Assembly: GCA_965216195.1 (NCBI GenBank)
Contig: OZ244151.1
Span: forward strand, 2,108,001 to 2,172,000
From: Aridibacter sp965216195
GTDB taxonomy: Bacteria; Acidobacteriota; Blastocatellia; Pyrinomonadales; Pyrinomonadaceae
Length of the DNA: 64,000 bases
Direction of reading: 5' to 3'
Part shown: piece after piece, positions 1 through 9,173 of the stretch
How the letters are laid out: each line of letters begins with the position of its first letter
Position numbering within the stretch: the first letter of the stretch is position 1
Program-made: the position numbers and the translations under genes
The notes under the pieces: generated by a model
What the model saw: the letters and a program-made list of their open reading frames with translations, nothing else
Databases searched by the model: none
What the model was told of the DNA's origin: nothing

Positions 1-458
1 GGACGGGAAATACCCTCCGTTGTCACCTGCTCCTCGGCCATGGCTTCTAATAGCGCTGACTGCGTTTTAGGAGTCGCACGATTGATTTCATCGGCGAGCA
101 CAATATTTGCGAAGATTGGACCAGCCTGCCACTCAAAAGCTCCCTCACTCTGGTTATAAACCGAAATACCGATTACGTCCGAAGGCAATAGATCCGATGT
201 AAACTGAATTCGCTGAAAAGACAAATCAAGTGAGTTTGCCAAAGCGTTTGCGAGAGTGGTCTTTCCTATTCCGGGAACGTCTTCGATAAGCAGATGTCCT
301 TTCGCAATGAGGGCCACGACAGCAAGTTTAATCGTATCGCTTTTCCCTTTGATCACCTGGCCGATCAGTTCCTGTAGCTGCTCGATTTTGCCTTGGGTGT
401 CGTTAACAGTTTCCGCAACTCCTGTCTTTTCTTTTTCGCTGGAAATCCAATCTCTCAT
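1..458 (-). CDS. MoxR-family AAA+ ATPase, N-terminal part (runs off the window)
   Basis: The minus-strand reading frame opens with ATG at 458 and stays open to base 1, so only about 152 N-terminal residues are visible. The Walker A loop is seen in the stretch EDVPGIGKTTLA and the Walker B in IVLADEINRA, followed by TPKTQSALLEAM. This is the usual signature of MoxR/RavA-type chaperone ATPases. These proteins normally act with DUF58 and VWA proteins encoded just downstream, which here would lie outside the window to the left. The family call is firm; the client system is unknown. Confidence 0.9.
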   Translation of the reverse strand, partial: MRDWISSEKEKTGVAETVNDTQGKIEQLQELIGQVIKGKSDTIKLAVVALIAKGHLLIEDVPGIGKTTLANALANSLDLSFQRIQFTSDLLPSDVIGISVYNQSEGAFEWQAGPIFANIVLADEINRATPKTQSALLEAMAEEQVTTEGISR

Positions 459-601
459 AATTTTCTAAATATGTTTGGAAGCCTTCCCTTTTTTATCTTA
501 CTAAATTTAGAGGATTTCTACACCGTTTTGGATGGTTCGCCACTTGGATAAACATTCGCCAAATTGGAACAGTGCACATTTCGCGTTAAAATCTCACACT
601 T

Positions 602-1240
602 ATGTCCAAAAAGAAAATCGCCCAGACGCTTGAAATAATTAAGTTGCTAAAAAAAGAATATCCTGACGCGCATTGCGCTCTAAACCACACAAATCCCTTT
701 GAGTTGCTAATCGCGACGATTCTTTCGGCACAATGCACGGACGTGCGCGTCAATATCGTCACCGCAGAACTTTTCAGGAAGTACCGTTCGCCAAAAGAAT
801 TTATCGATGTCTCGCAAGAAGAACTCGAACAGGACATCCGAACCACAGGATTTTTTCGAAACAAAGCAAAAAACATCAAAGCAACGGCAAAAAAAATTGT
901 GGAGGATTTCGGCGGCGAGGTTCCCAAAACAATGGACGAGCTGCTCTCGCTCAATGGCGTCGCGCGAAAAACGGCCAACGTCGTATTGGGAAACGCCTTT
1001 GGAATTGCTTCGGGAATTGTCGTTGATACTCATGTAAAACGACTGTCGAATCGGCTGGGGCTGACAAAGGAGTCAAATCCCGTAAAGGTGGAAAACGATC
1101 TTGTCGAACTCGTCCCGAAAAAGAATTGGGTTATGTTTTCCCATTGGCTGATTTGGCACGGAAGACAGGTCTGCAAAGCCCGGAAGCCAAACTGTGAAGT
1201 ATGTACCGTGGCGGATATTTGTCCAAAGATGGGCGTCTAG
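602..1240 (+). CDS. nth: Endonuclease III (DNA glycosylase/AP lyase)
   Basis: The product is 212 residues, the normal length for Nth. It removes oxidised pyrimidines from DNA and nicks the abasic site. The helix-hairpin-helix LNGVARKTANVVLG carries the catalytic lysine, and the catalytic aspartate follows in VVDTHVKRLSNRLG. The C-terminal cysteines fit the C-x6-C-x2-C-x5-C pattern of the 4Fe-4S cluster (CKARKPNC, CEVC, CTVADIC). The ATG at 602 has no clear ribosome binding site. The gene stands alone between the divergent MoxR gene and a repeat-rich spacer. Confidence 0.96.
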   Translation: MSKKKIAQTLEIIKLLKKEYPDAHCALNHTNPFELLIATILSAQCTDVRVNIVTAELFRKYRSPKEFIDVSQEELEQDIRTTGFFRNKAKNIKATAKKIVEDFGGEVPKTMDELLSLNGVARKTANVVLGNAFGIASGIVVDTHVKRLSNRLGLTKESNPVKVENDLVELVPKKNWVMFSHWLIWHGRQVCKARKPNCEVCTVADICPKMGV

Positions 1241-1283
1241 TCCCACTTTCGTTCGAAGTCTGCTTTCGTCCGGAGTCCGCCTC

Positions 1284-1393
1284 GTTCGGAGTCCCACCTT
1301 TAGGCGGCTCCTAAACGTATACGTCTGACGGGTCGCTACCGCTCGCCGTACTGATGGACACTTGATTGTGTTCGGAGTCCCGCCTTTAGGCGG
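1284..1393. repeat. Two copies of a 24-bp intergenic repeat with a small hairpin
   Basis: Bases 1284-1307 and 1370-1393 are the same 24-mer with one difference. Each starts GTTCGGAGTCCC and ends CCTTTAGGCGG; the second copy forms a 5-bp stem CCGCC/GGCGG around TTTA. Two further partial units lie just upstream at about 1250 (GTTCGAAGTC) and 1268 (CGTCCGGAGTCCGCC). The whole gene-free spacer 1241-1542 is filled by these units and by the hairpin element at 1431-1508. It contains no reading frame I can support. Confidence 0.7.
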
Positions 1394-1430
1394 CCCTCAT
1401 ATTTCGTTTAGACATATTAGTAACGTGTCC

Positions 1431-1508
1431 GTAGCCCGACTGTGAAGGAGGGCTCCCTTCGGATGTTGTTCATCCGAACAAAAAGAGCCCGCGCTTAGCT
1501 TGGGCTAC
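1431..1508. repeat. REP-like composite palindromic element
   Basis: The 78-bp element opens with GTAGCCC (1431-1437) and closes with its complement GGGCTAC (1502-1508). Inside, GGGCTC (1450-1455) pairs with GAGCCC (1485-1490). At the centre TTCGGATG (1458-1465) and CATCCGAA (1471-1478) form a perfect 8-bp stem with a 5-base loop. The nested symmetry resembles REP/BIME-type repeats, which are usually dispersed in a genome. It lies between convergent nth and the lipoprotein gene, so it could also act as a bidirectional terminator. Confidence 0.6.
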
Positions 1509-1542
1509 CGATACGCTTTTTAAGCCAGCTTAATGGATACCT

Positions 1543-2466
1543 TCACCTCACCGCAAATCTAACCGTGTAGGTAGCGTTTCCGCGTGTTGGGCTGACCAAT
1601 ATTCGATACTTTCCGTCGGCTGGAAGCTGCCCGCTCCAGGACTTTCTGCCCGATGTTAAGATTCTTCCGTTGGGAGCTTGAACGCGCAATACTGCATTGT
1701 CCTCGATCGAACTTACGCTGACACTCATAAGCTGCCCACCACTCGCGCCCAGAATGTACTTATTCGATTCGCCTCTGATCACGGCATTCTTGTACGATGC
1801 CGAAGTAGCCCCCTTCTTAAACCTTACAACGGTAGTCAAACCACCGACGCTCTCTACGGTCGTAGAATTCTCGGGCTTATCAGCCTTCTTTCCGCCCGTA
1901 ATCGCAAAGCTGATCTTATATGTGGCGTTTCCGCGCGTTGGCGCAACGACGATTGAGTACCTACCGGAAGCAGGAAGCTTCCCGATGAAGGTGGTCGTCG
2001 AATTTTCCGCAGTTCCTTTCCCAAGATATTTACCGTTTGGCGCTTTTACATAAAACCCGGCGTTGCTTTCAAGAGACGAAATTCGCACAGCCATCATTTG
2101 TCCGGCTGAGGCACCAAGGCGGTAAGTGTGAGATTCGCCGCGAATCACTGCGTCGCTAAGAGTTCGAGCTGATTTCCCTTTTGCAAATTTTACAACGCGG
2201 GTTTTATTTTTCGGACCCGACTCCTCTTCCTTATCTTCATCGTCCTCTAAAACGTCCGCAGATTCTGCATCTTCAGGAAAATCAATATCAGGAATTGTCG
2301 CAACATCATCCTCGGGAGTTGCCTCGGTTTCTACAGGTGTCTCAGACACAGTTTTATCGTTTTCTCCGCCGGCCTCCGAACCTTTCTGATCTCCGCCGCC
2401 AAATTTGCAAGCAAATACCACCAACAAAATCAGACCCAACAAAAAACAATTCTTTGCCAAATTCAT
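1543..2466 (-). CDS. Lipoprotein with two tandem PPC-like beta domains
   Basis: The 307-residue product begins with a lipoprotein signal ending in a lipobox at Cys20 (VVFAC). An acidic, Asp/Glu-rich linker of about 60 residues follows. Two homologous domains of roughly 95 residues come next. Both share the motifs AVIRGES, Y-x-LGAS-x-GQ-M, a NA-hydrophobic stretch, APNG, and a closing PTRGNATY. Similar domains in cyanobacterial and acidobacterial exported proteins are often annotated as bacterial pre-peptidase C-terminal or g-type lysozyme inhibitor-like. The real function is not known. It lies 22 bp after cobO on the same strand and may be the last gene of that transcript. Confidence 0.75.
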   Translation of the reverse strand: MNLAKNCFLLGLILLVVFACKFGGGDQKGSEAGGENDKTVSETPVETEATPEDDVATIPDIDFPEDAESADVLEDDEDKEEESGPKNKTRVVKFAKGKSARTLSDAVIRGESHTYRLGASAGQMMAVRISSLESNAGFYVKAPNGKYLGKGTAENSTTTFIGKLPASGRYSIVVAPTRGNATYKISFAITGGKKADKPENSTTVESVGGLTTVVRFKKGATSASYKNAVIRGESNKYILGASGGQLMSVSVSSIEDNAVLRVQAPNGRILTSGRKSWSGQLPADGKYRILVSPTRGNATYTVRFAVR

Positions 2467-2487
2467 ATTTTTCGCTCCAAAAACAAA

Positions 2488-3069
2488 TTAAAACTCAATT
2501 CCTTGCTGTGCATAAATACCCGCGTTAAACGGATGCTTTACTTCCTTCATTTCCGTTACCAAATCCGCCTTTTCAACGAGTTTGTCAGGCGCGTTTCTCC
2601 CGGTCAAAACTATATGAAGCGCGGGTTGTTTTTCGCGCACAGATTCTATTTCAGCTAAAACCTTTTCGAGCTTCAAAAACGTGTAATCGAGAACATAAAC
2701 GATCTCGTCGAGCACGATCAAATCATATTCCTCGCTGCGCATTTTCTCGACGCAAAGCTTCCAGGTTTCCTCGGATGTTTCGATATCCTGCTCAGGATTT
2801 TTCGTGTCCCATGTAAAACCGTCGCCCATTGTGTGAACTTCAACACCTAATTTTTCCAGCGATTCGTGTTCACCGTAGCGATCAGTTTTCGATTTCATAA
2901 ACTGTATCAAACAGCAGTTCAAACCCTGCCCGGCAGCACGGACAATCAAACCGAGTGCACAAGTAGTCTTTCCTTTGCCGTCACCAGTATTTACCATCAG
3001 GAGTCCGCGCGTCTTTTCCTGATAATTTTCGCGGCGCCATTTGTAACGTTTTTCCTTATTTTCACCCAT
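2488..3069 (-). CDS. cobO: Corrinoid (cob(I)yrinic acid a,c-diamide) adenosyltransferase
   Basis: This is a CobO/CobA/BtuR-type enzyme that transfers the adenosyl group of ATP to the cobalt of a reduced corrinoid. The P-loop is VNTGDGKGKTTCALGL. Family blocks such as LIQFMKS and YDLIVLDEIVY follow, and the C-terminus KHPFNAGIYAQQGIEF is typical. I chose the ATG at 3069 rather than an upstream TTG at 3141. The extra 24 residues overlap the end of the upstream gene and are not seen in the family. No other cobalamin gene is nearby, so this probably serves salvage. Confidence 0.93.
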   Translation of the reverse strand: MGENKEKRYKWRRENYQEKTRGLLMVNTGDGKGKTTCALGLIVRAAGQGLNCCLIQFMKSKTDRYGEHESLEKLGVEVHTMGDGFTWDTKNPEQDIETSEETWKLCVEKMRSEEYDLIVLDEIVYVLDYTFLKLEKVLAEIESVREKQPALHIVLTGRNAPDKLVEKADLVTEMKEVKHPFNAGIYAQQGIEF

Positions 3070-3133
3070 AAACAAAAAAGTGGATAAGCTTTTCGTAGCT
3101 TTCCACTTTAACACTTTCACTTCTCTTTTTCGT

Positions 3134-4135
3134 CTACGCAATCACGTCTTCAAGTCCATCTGGAAGCTTGCCAGAACCATTTCCGTTATTTTCAACGACC
3201 GCTTCAAGTTTGGAGATGAGTTCTTGTTCCACGGCGTCCCAGTTTCCTTGAACGCGGCAACCAGCAGCATTTTTATGCCCGCCGCCGCCAAAACTTTCCG
3301 CAACCCGCGCTACGTTTATTTCACCCTTTGAGCGTAAACTTACGCGATAAATTTCCGGTTCAACCTCGCGCATATAGATCGCGGCATCGATTTCTTTTGC
3401 TACTAGAGGAATATTAACGAATCCGTGGTTGTCTCCGTCCTCAGCACCCGTATCCCCAACCATATCAAGCGTTTGCCGCATCGAGGCGATTCTCCCGGAG
3501 GGAGCGCGTTTGATCGTCGCGATAACTTTTTGCATCAGGGCGATCCGGCTCCACGAATAACTATTGTAAACCGCTTCCGAAACCTGCGAAGGCTTAACGC
3601 CAATCTTCACGAGCTCTGAGGCGACCTTAAGTGTTCGTTCGGTTGTGTTTGGAAAATGGAAGGAACCTGTATCGGTTACGAGCGCGAGATAAACACATTC
3701 GGCAATTTCTTCAGAAATACGCCCGCCAATCGCCTTGCATAGATTGTAGATCATTTCACCAACCGCCGATGCTGTCGGGTCGATCCAGTTTATCGCTCCA
3801 AAATGTTCGCTAGTGGCGTGGTGATCTATGTTCACCACATATTGATCTTCAATCCTTGAAATTCCGGGCCTGTGTATGTCAGAACATTCGATTACAAAAA
3901 TGGCATCGTAATCCTGGTCGATCTCGTCAACCACCCTAACATCGTCGGCGCCCGGAAGCTCTCGATACGAATTCGGAATCTGATCTCTAACGATAATCTC
4001 CGCATCCTTCTCGAGCGAACGCAACAGCCAAAAAAGCCCCAATGAAGATCCGATTCCGTCTCCATCTGGTCTTACATGCGTAGTTATCGCAAATTTTTCC
4101 TTGTTTTCAATTAACTCTACTACTTGACTTAACAT
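3134..4135 (-). CDS. nrnA: DHH-family phosphoesterase, NrnA-like (oligoribonuclease/pAp phosphatase)
   Basis: The product degrades short RNA oligomers and pAp in the NrnA family. Motif I is seen as THVRPDGDGIGSS, motif III as NIDHHATSEHFG and motif IV as LVTDTGSF. The C-terminal DHHA1 domain ends in GGGGHKNAAG. The ATG at 4135 is preferred over a TTG at 4150 that would add five residues. The gene follows rbfA in the rimP-nusA-infB-rbfA block, a position in which nrnA is often found. Its 3' end is close to the start region of cobO. Confidence 0.93.
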   Translation of the reverse strand: MLSQVVELIENKEKFAITTHVRPDGDGIGSSLGLFWLLRSLEKDAEIIVRDQIPNSYRELPGADDVRVVDEIDQDYDAIFVIECSDIHRPGISRIEDQYVVNIDHHATSEHFGAINWIDPTASAVGEMIYNLCKAIGGRISEEIAECVYLALVTDTGSFHFPNTTERTLKVASELVKIGVKPSQVSEAVYNSYSWSRIALMQKVIATIKRAPSGRIASMRQTLDMVGDTGAEDGDNHGFVNIPLVAKEIDAAIYMREVEPEIYRVSLRSKGEINVARVAESFGGGGHKNAAGCRVQGNWDAVEQELISKLEAVVENNGNGSGKLPDGLEDVIA

Positions 4136-4203
4136 TCCAAATGAAAACAAAAAGTTGGGAGCAAGTGTCGAACGATCGCACTACTTTTTATCACTATTCC
4201 TTC

Positions 4204-4551
4204 TTAATTATCTTTAGTTTCGGGTAATTCTTCTAAAAGTTTTTCAATTCTCGTCGCCCTTTCTTCCGTCACGTCACGAATAAAATGAAGCTGAGGAGCG
4301 TGGTGAAGATTGAGGTTTAACGCAACCTGCCTGCGTACAAACCCAACCGCGTTTTTTAACGCCAACATAGCCGTTTCAATTTCAGCCTCTTCACCGTCGA
4401 CCAAAACATAAACACTGGCATCTCTCAGATCATCTGAAACCGACACGTCCGTAACGGTTGCTCTCTCAACCCTCGGGTCTTCAAGTTCGAAACCAACAAT
4501 TTCGCCGATCTCCTCACGAAGGGTTACTGCCAATCTTTCCGGGCGCCGCAT
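4204..4551 (-). CDS. rbfA: Ribosome-binding factor A
   Basis: This 115-residue KH-like protein helps mature the 5' end of 16S rRNA in the 30S subunit. Recognisable blocks are the N-terminal RRPERLAVTLREEIGEIV, EDPRV, VTDVSVSDDLRDASVYV and the C-terminal LHHAPQLHFIRDVTEERATRIEKLL. It starts at ATG 4551, 29 bp after infB, on the same strand and clearly in the same operon. Confidence 0.95.
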   Translation of the reverse strand: MRRPERLAVTLREEIGEIVGFELEDPRVERATVTDVSVSDDLRDASVYVLVDGEEAEIETAMLALKNAVGFVRRQVALNLNLHHAPQLHFIRDVTEERATRIEKLLEELPETKDN

Positions 4552-4580
4552 AACACATGAAACGACAAATCGTGCCGTTT

Positions 4581-7289
4581 TTACAATTCTTTTTCGGTCG
4601 CGGCAATCTGCTCAATCACATACGCCTCGATCTCGTCGTCAACTTTGATATCGTTGAAATTCACAAGACTTAAACCACATTCAAACCCTTGTTTGACTTC
4701 GTTTGCGTCATCTTTGAACCGCTTCAAGGAAGCAATATCTCCGTCCCAAATAACAACTCCATCCCGTATCAAGCGGGCTTTTGCGTTTCGCTTAATCAGC
4801 CCTTCTGTAACACGACAACCAGCAATCATACCGATCTTCGAAACCTTGTAAGTTTCTTGAACCAAAGCCTTTCCGAGAATAACCTCTCTCTCGATCGCGT
4901 CGAGCATTCCGATCATCGCAGCTTTGATCTCTTCTTCGACTTTGTAAATAATCGAGTGCAACCGAATGTCAACTTCTTCCTGTTTTGCCGTTTCCACAGC
5001 TCTAACTCCCGGTCTAACGTTGAAACCGATAATTACGACTGCGGTAGAAACCTGTTCAGCTTGAGTAGCCGAAGCCAGAAGCACATCCGATTCCGTGATC
5101 GCACCAACGCCCGAACGTATAACGCGAACCTTAACGTTTTCCGTTGAAAGTTTTTCGAGCGTCGCGCGCAATACCTCGACCGAGCCCTGCACGTCGGCTT
5201 TGATAACAACGAGAAGCTCTTTGATGTCTGCCAAACCAAGAGACTCGATTCCACGCTTGGTGGTTTTCATCATTGCGATCTGTCGAGCTTGCTGCTGCCT
5301 CTGCTGCGCAATATCCTGCGCGCGGTCAATGTCTGAAACTGCCTGGAAAACGTCACCCGCTTGCGGAACCCCCTGCAAACCTAAAACCTCAACCGGAGTT
5401 GCCGGTGGAACAGTTTCGATCTTTTCGCCGCGATCAGAGAACATTGCACGAACTTTTCCGTGATACTGACCAACAATAAACGGATCACCGATATCGAGCG
5501 TTCCCTGCTGAATCAGAATCGTTCCAACCGCGCCCCGTCCCTTATCAAGCTGGGCTTCAAGTACAACTCCCGATGCTCTTCGCGTCGGGCTAGCAGTGAG
5601 ATTCATAATATCGGACTGGAGCAGAACCGTTTCAAGTAGAGTGTCAAGATTCTCGCGCTTAATCGCGGAGACCTCAACCATCTCGATATCACCACCCCAA
5701 TCAACCGGGTTTAGACCCTGGGCCGCCAGTTCGCTTTTCACTTTATCCGGCGAAGCTCCAGGTTTATCAATCTTATTAATAGCGACGATTATCGGAACAG
5801 CTGCAGCCTTCGAGTGTTCGATTGCTTCAATCGTTTGCGGCATCACCCCGTCATCCGCTGCTACAACCAAAATCACAACATCGGTAGCTTTTGCACCTCG
5901 CGCACGCATCATCGTAAACGCTTCGTGACCCGGTGTGTCCAGAAAAACTACCCTCCGTTTTTCTTTGGGTTTATCCGGATTTTTCACGTAAACGCTATAT
6001 GCACCGATGTGCTGAGTGATTCCTCCTGCCTCTCCCTCAGCGACATTGTCTGAGCGGATCGCGTCTAAGAGCGATGTTTTACCGTGGTCAACGTGCCCCA
6101 TTACGGTCACGACTGGCGGTCTTGGCAATTCTTCGTCATCTGAATCGGAAGCGATAATATCTTCGAATTCCTGTTCGATCACCATTTCCTCAAACGGAAC
6201 AAACGTGACCTCGCAACCAAATTTTTCGCCCAACTCCGTAGCTACTTCCTCGCTTACGGGTTGATTAAGTGTTGCAAAAACTCCTTTCTTAACAAGCAGT
6301 TGAACGATATCTCTTGGCGTAACGCCGATACCTTCCGCAAACTCTCGTATCGTTGCACCTTCCGTTAGGCGAACTTCTCTCAAATTCTCGGCGTCAACAT
6401 CACCGACCTGGTCAAAGATCCTTTCCTCGATCGAACGTTTTTTCGGCGCATCAATATCGCCTTCCTGATATTTATTTTTGGAATATCGACCGCCCTTACG
6501 ACCGCCCCGACCAAATTTCCGTCCCTGTCCTACCGGCGGTCTATAAACAGTCTTTGGTGTCGCGGTTTCGCCGGGTGTCGCTTTAAGCGCCCCTCGACGA
6601 CCCTTTTTGTCGCGTTTTTTGGCCTTCGTACGCTCAGTTTTTAGATCTTCAGATTTTGGTTTCGGGGTGGATATTCGCTCACCGGGTTTTACGCCCGCAT
6701 CAAGCGCGTCTTTCGTAAGTTTTAGACGTTTAACCTTTGTGCTGGCTTTTTGCTCGTCCGCCGGTTCTTCCCCTTCCTCTTTCGGTTCTCCATCTTCTTC
6801 CGGCTCAGCTTCCGTCGCAACTTTTTCGTCCTCGCCTTCGGCAACCTCTTCGGCATCATCTTCAGCTTCCGGTTCAGCGGGCTCGACTTTTTTCTTTTTC
6901 TTTAGCTTTAGAACCTTTCTTGCTTCTTTTTTTGGTTCTTCTTCGGGAGCTGGTTCCTCTGCCGCGGTCTTTTGCTCGTCAACTTTCTCTTCCGAGTCCG
7001 CTATCTTCTCTTCAGCTGCCTCGTCCGGAGTTTCGTCCAGAGCGTCTTCAGCAGGTTCCTCAACCTTTTTAATTTTCTTCTTCTTAATTACCTTAATTCC
7101 GCGCTTCGGCTTCTTGTCTGCCTTTGGCATATACTTGTTGCGAAGTTTATCTGCCAGCTCTTTCGACACCGAATTCGAAGGTACACTCACATCGGCACCT
7201 TCGCGCCGCAATTCCTCAATCACGCGCTTGCTATCTTGCTTTAAGTCTTTCGCTAAGTCGTATACACGAACTTTCTTGCTTGCTGGCAT
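4581..7289 (-). CDS. infB: Translation initiation factor IF-2
   Basis: IF-2 is the GTPase that brings initiator tRNA to the 30S subunit. The 902-residue protein has an IF2_N helix bundle at about 1-55. A highly charged, low-complexity region follows at about 60-280, first rich in Lys/Glu/Asp and later in Arg/Gly. A second IF2_N-like domain lies at about 288-340, and the G domain starts near 393. GTPase motifs are GHVDHGKTS (about 398-406), DTPGHE (451) and NKID (505). Domains II to IV complete the C-terminal half. ATG 7289 is supported by the MPASKKVRVYDLAK start. It sits between nusA and rbfA. Confidence 0.98.
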   Translation of the reverse strand: MPASKKVRVYDLAKDLKQDSKRVIEELRREGADVSVPSNSVSKELADKLRNKYMPKADKKPKRGIKVIKKKKIKKVEEPAEDALDETPDEAAEEKIADSEEKVDEQKTAAEEPAPEEEPKKEARKVLKLKKKKKVEPAEPEAEDDAEEVAEGEDEKVATEAEPEEDGEPKEEGEEPADEQKASTKVKRLKLTKDALDAGVKPGERISTPKPKSEDLKTERTKAKKRDKKGRRGALKATPGETATPKTVYRPPVGQGRKFGRGGRKGGRYSKNKYQEGDIDAPKKRSIEERIFDQVGDVDAENLREVRLTEGATIREFAEGIGVTPRDIVQLLVKKGVFATLNQPVSEEVATELGEKFGCEVTFVPFEEMVIEQEFEDIIASDSDDEELPRPPVVTVMGHVDHGKTSLLDAIRSDNVAEGEAGGITQHIGAYSVYVKNPDKPKEKRRVVFLDTPGHEAFTMMRARGAKATDVVILVVAADDGVMPQTIEAIEHSKAAAVPIIVAINKIDKPGASPDKVKSELAAQGLNPVDWGGDIEMVEVSAIKRENLDTLLETVLLQSDIMNLTASPTRRASGVVLEAQLDKGRGAVGTILIQQGTLDIGDPFIVGQYHGKVRAMFSDRGEKIETVPPATPVEVLGLQGVPQAGDVFQAVSDIDRAQDIAQQRQQQARQIAMMKTTKRGIESLGLADIKELLVVIKADVQGSVEVLRATLEKLSTENVKVRVIRSGVGAITESDVLLASATQAEQVSTAVVIIGFNVRPGVRAVETAKQEEVDIRLHSIIYKVEEEIKAAMIGMLDAIEREVILGKALVQETYKVSKIGMIAGCRVTEGLIKRNAKARLIRDGVVIWDGDIASLKRFKDDANEVKQGFECGLSLVNFNDIKVDDEIEAYVIEQIAATEKEL

Positions 7290-7344
7290 ATATTTCTTAA
7301 ACGGGAAAAAACAACATCCCGAATATATTTACTTCACTAACTTT

Positions 7345-9141
7345 CTATTCGGCGTCCGGTTTATCACTTTCGGCTTCAGCGATATCGCTAGCAGGCTCCT
7401 CAACCTGTTCGGAATCGGCTTCAGCGCTCTCTTCATCAGCTTTATCCGCTTCTTTTTTGTCGTCCTCTTCCGAGGATTCTTCGCCAACCGAATCAGTCAT
7501 AGCTTCCTCCTCAGTTTCAGCTTCGGCCTCATCCTCAACAACTACTTCAGCATCCGGCTCTTCTTCAGACAGTGCATCTTCAGATTCTCCTTCAGACTGT
7601 TCCTTATCGTCTTCAGTTGAAGCTTCATCGGTCACTTCAGCATCTTCTACATCCGCAGCTGATTTTGAATCCGCTTCAGTCTCTTCCCCAGACTCAACCT
7701 TTTCTTCAGGTCCAGTAGAGTCCGTTTCAACAGATTCTTCCGGTTTATCCTCTCCCTCCGAGTCTTCTTTGGCTTCTTTATCGACAGCTCCTTCAGTTGA
7801 TTCAGTTTCCTCGCCATCTACAGCCCCCGATTCATCTTCTTCCGGTTCGGCATTTTTGAGTTCGAGTATTTCTTTAGCCGAAACCAAAATCGCTTCCGCT
7901 TCGTCCATACTCACATCGAGAACTTCAACAATTTCATCAACAGATGCGGCCGCAAGCGTTTCGATATCCCCAATGTCATTTGCGGCAAGTGTCTCTGCAT
8001 TCGTCGCGGAAACGGCATCGAGCACGGAAATCGGAACCGCTTCGCCCGATTTGATCATATCGCCCATCTGCTTAGCGATTTCTTTCTTGAGTATGTCTTC
8101 GCTAACGATATCTATGTTCCAGCCAACGAGTCTTGTAGCGAGCCTCACATTTTGTCCGTGTTTTCCAATCGCCAACGAAAGCTGGTCTTCCGTAACGATC
8201 ACTTCCATTTTCCGCTCGTTGATATCGGTAATCCTCACCTGCGAAACCTTCGCCGGTGATAGAGCGTTTGCTGCGAAAACTGAAGGCTCATCAGACCATT
8301 CGATGATGTCGATCTTCTCGCCCCGGAGTTCCTTGATAACTGACTGCACGCGGGCGCCCTTCATACCCACGCACGCCCCAACCGGGTCGACGTCTTTCTC
8401 GTTAGAAGAAACCGCAATTTTTGCACGGTCTCCCGGTTCGCGAACCGCAGATTTTACAGTGACCGTATCGTCATAAATTTCCGGTACTTCCATCTCAAAC
8501 AAGCGCTTTAAAAGCTCAGCCGACCCTCTGGAAACAACTACTTGCTGCCCTCGCGATTCTTTGTTTACGTCAACAATAACAACCCTTAAACGATCATTGA
8601 TGTTCCAAATTTCGCCTCGGGCCTGCTCCTTCCGGGGCAAGATTGCTTCCAGATTTGTTCCCAAATCGACGATCATATCGCCTCTTTCAAAACGCTTCAC
8701 TAAACCGTTTACGAGCTCGCCTTTTCGATCGACAAATTCTTCATAAACCTTCTCGCGAATCGCTTCACGAACCTTTTGAACCAAAATCTGTTTTGCGGTT
8801 TGAGCAGCGATTCTACCTAATTCTTCAGTCGGCAAAGGAAGCAAGAGCATATCGCCAAGCTCGATCTCGTCATCGCCGGTAAGTTCGATAGCTTCTTCAA
8901 GAGAAAGTTCCGTGGTCGGACTTTCAACCTCTTCGACAACCGTTTTCTGCGCCGAGATTTCGATCATTCCCTCGTCGTCATCCCAGTCAACCTGTATCCC
9001 TTCTCCGGCTTTATATTCCGATTTGAACTGCTTGCGCGCAGCCGCACGAACTGCATCCTTCATTGCCTCGATAACGAGTTCGCGGTCAAGACCGTATTCG
9101 TTTTTCAATACGTCAATGCTTTGCCCAATCGTTGTAATCAT
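7345..9141 (-). CDS. nusA: Transcription termination/antitermination factor NusA with long acidic tail
   Basis: The 598-residue product has the NusA N-terminal RNA-polymerase-binding domain (about 1-130) and an S1 domain (about 145-215, KRFERGDMIVDLG). Two KH domains follow (GACVGMKGARVQSV and LAIGKHGQNVRLATRL), then a helix-hairpin-helix segment at about 385-425. Residues from about 430 to the end form an acidic tail of about 170 residues that is almost all Glu, Asp, Ser, Ala and Thr. E. coli NusA has acidic repeats here instead, while many bacteria have nothing. The gene lies between rimP and infB as in most bacteria. Confidence 0.97.
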   Translation of the reverse strand: MITTIGQSIDVLKNEYGLDRELVIEAMKDAVRAAARKQFKSEYKAGEGIQVDWDDDEGMIEISAQKTVVEEVESPTTELSLEEAIELTGDDEIELGDMLLLPLPTEELGRIAAQTAKQILVQKVREAIREKVYEEFVDRKGELVNGLVKRFERGDMIVDLGTNLEAILPRKEQARGEIWNINDRLRVVIVDVNKESRGQQVVVSRGSAELLKRLFEMEVPEIYDDTVTVKSAVREPGDRAKIAVSSNEKDVDPVGACVGMKGARVQSVIKELRGEKIDIIEWSDEPSVFAANALSPAKVSQVRITDINERKMEVIVTEDQLSLAIGKHGQNVRLATRLVGWNIDIVSEDILKKEIAKQMGDMIKSGEAVPISVLDAVSATNAETLAANDIGDIETLAAASVDEIVEVLDVSMDEAEAILVSAKEILELKNAEPEEDESGAVDGEETESTEGAVDKEAKEDSEGEDKPEESVETDSTGPEEKVESGEETEADSKSAADVEDAEVTDEASTEDDKEQSEGESEDALSEEEPDAEVVVEDEAEAETEEEAMTDSVGEESSEEDDKKEADKADEESAEADSEQVEEPASDIAEAESDKPDAE

Positions 9142-9173
9142 TTGCTTTAGTAACCTTTATTCTCAGCTATCTT

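Noticed and set aside
6607..7620. Plus-strand open frame opposite infB
   Set aside because: It is antisense to the charged low-complexity part of IF-2 and crosses the infB-nusA boundary; no ribosome binding site or family match.
7457..8476. Long plus-strand open frame rich in Ser opposite nusA
   Set aside because: It is the antisense of the GAA/GAT-rich acidic tail and neighbouring nusA codons; low-complexity composition removes stops. nusA is certain on the other strand.
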